64,000 nucleotides of DNA, from positions 62,001 through 126,000 of the forward strand of contig JAJTUP010000126.1 in assembly GCA_021399435.1 (NCBI GenBank), read 5' to 3'. Position numbers and translations under genes: made by a program. The notes beneath the pieces are model-generated. The model saw only the letters and a program-made list of their open reading frames with translations, ran no database searches and was not told where the DNA came from. Below, piece after piece: positions 63,137 through 64,000 of this stretch (positions are counted from its first letter, which is position 1; each line of letters opens with the position of its first letter). This stretch comes from Diaporthe sp. PMI_573 (lineage: Eukaryota; Ascomycota; Sordariomycetes; Diaporthales; Diaporthaceae).

Positions 63137-63559
63137 TGTAGAAAAGATCGAGCAAAGGACGAAGGGCAAATGTGAGCGCTATAGGCGTGTGTGGTAGTGT
63201 GGCCTCGTGTTGTGCTGGGCTGAAGGGGCAAGCAAAATGAGTTGTCGAGAAAATAGAGAGAAGAAAAGCATGTGGCCAGGGGCGGGATCTGTTGCGCCTT
63301 TTAAACCGTCTCGGGCTGTTTTGAACGCGCTATGCTCGGGGTGTAAAGTCTGCCTTGCGGTTGCCTGTTCGACCTAGCGGACATCTTCTGGTGAGGTGGT
63401 CGCCCTCTGTGTCCCCGCGGATATGCAGGGGGTTGGTCAATTTACTAGCGTGGTTAGGCAACAGGCAAGGCATACATTCGGTGATGAATTTCTTTCAGAC
63501 GTTTTCTACTTTATGCTTTGTGCCCCGTTACATTTTCTCCGTATTATCTGTCTTATGTC

Positions 63560-63670
63560 CGACGCCAGCCGGACGTTCTGCGCGAGGCGGGCCACCCAGA
63601 CCACGTGGCCGCCATGGACATTCTCTTTTACGTCCAATTTTCCTTTTTGAGTCCAGATGCTCAAGTAAGG
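63560..63670 (+). pseudogene. Inverted partial copy of the membrane-protein gene
   Basis: The plus strand reads PDVLREAGHPDHVAAMDILF, matching VLREAGHADHAYHVDIF in the gene at 62403-63136 (minus). At DNA level GTYCTGCGCGAGGCGGG is shared. Only about 30 codons are recognisable, so this is a fragment of a paralogue or of an inverted duplication. Confidence 0.45.
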
Positions 63671-64000
63671 TCAGCTCTTTGGCTAACAACATTAACCTAA
63701 TATTAATCACGAGAGAACGGTCGTTGTGATTGGCCAAGGAAATATATCTAGTAAAGTAGGTACCTAGGTACAGAAGTTTTTCCATTTTCCTGTTGAAGAA
63801 GAATGAAGGGAAGAAACGAAGAAACGAAAGAAGGCAACGGTTTTGAAGGCGTACGATTCCCCAGCAGTCAACCTGTGCACCTACCACCTATGTGAGGAAC
63901 CCGTACAAGTGACTCACTGCCCTCGGAACTGGTTTCCTAGGGTCCTTCCTTCTGAATGTGCCGCTCGGGACCTCGACTGCCAGCTCTTCAAGAATGGGGT
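63671..64000. other. Right edge of the window
   Basis: AT-rich to about 63840. Then a cysteine-containing plus frame (CTYHLCEEPVQVTHCPRNWF) stays open to the window end; it may be the start of an exon that continues outside. Not enough sequence to call. Confidence 0.25.

Noticed and set aside
1..64000. CRISPR arrays, bacterial operons or prophage
   Set aside because: No regularly spaced repeats; gene structures with spliceosomal introns show a eukaryotic sequence.

Overview
The window looks like a gene-poor, repeat-rich stretch of a filamentous ascomycete (Pezizomycotina) chromosome. Genes with recoverable structure carry short introns (about 40-70 nt) with GTRNGT-type donors and CTAAT/CTGAC-type branch sites. 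The families are typical of these fungi: NACHT-type NOD-like receptors, F-box and TPR/F-box proteins, an HNH nuclease, ferric reductase, GH64, NmrA, chromodomain Ty3/gypsy elements, hAT transposons and a Tad-like LINE. No CRISPR array, operon or bacterial signal was seen. Genus cannot be told from this.

Layout. 1-3.1 kb: the start of a hydrolase-NACHT receptor (minus, runs off the left edge) and a DUF6601 stub. 4.2-6.0 kb: an F-box gene. 7-13.5 kb: relics (hAT, GH64-like, a stand-alone gag, N-terminal ferric reductase, a tRNA-like cloverleaf). 13.6-17.7 kb: an unknown two-exon gene, then an in-frame chimera of a hAT dimerisation domain with a NACHT ATPase. 18.5-26 kb: an FAD oxidoreductase pseudogene, a divergent pair of intact-looking enzymes (alpha/beta hydrolase and metallo-beta-lactamase fold), a split DUF1330 gene and a RING-like gene. 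27.7-31.1 kb: two damaged genes of unknown function and an HNH endonuclease. 32.4-35.2 kb: intact phosphomannose isomerase and a 3-dehydroshikimate dehydratase-like gene in tandem. 35.6-40.8 kb: a truncated SDR, an NmrA gene cut by a 3.5-kb chromodomain retroelement, and a BED-finger relic. 42-48 kb: an unknown three-exon gene, a minisatellite, a duplicated leader of about 600 bp and a possible pseudo-peptidase, then a hAT relic. 48.4-50.5 kb: a TPR/F-box gene. 51.4-55.1 kb: ferric reductase C-terminus, hAT transposase, a gypsy integrase fragment. 55-58.8 kb: genes of unknown function. 59-61.5 kb: a 3'-truncated LINE abutting a decayed SMC-like ATPase gene. 62.4-64 kb: a frameshifted membrane-protein gene and an inverted partial copy.

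Few genes act together. The plausible functional set is the F-box genes, the hydrolase/MBL pair, HNH, phosphomannose isomerase and the dehydratase. Most of the rest are truncated at abrupt junctions, consistent with repeated transposon insertion and rearrangement in an accessory or subtelomere-like region. All gene models were made by eye from reading frames and splice signals; no database search was run.
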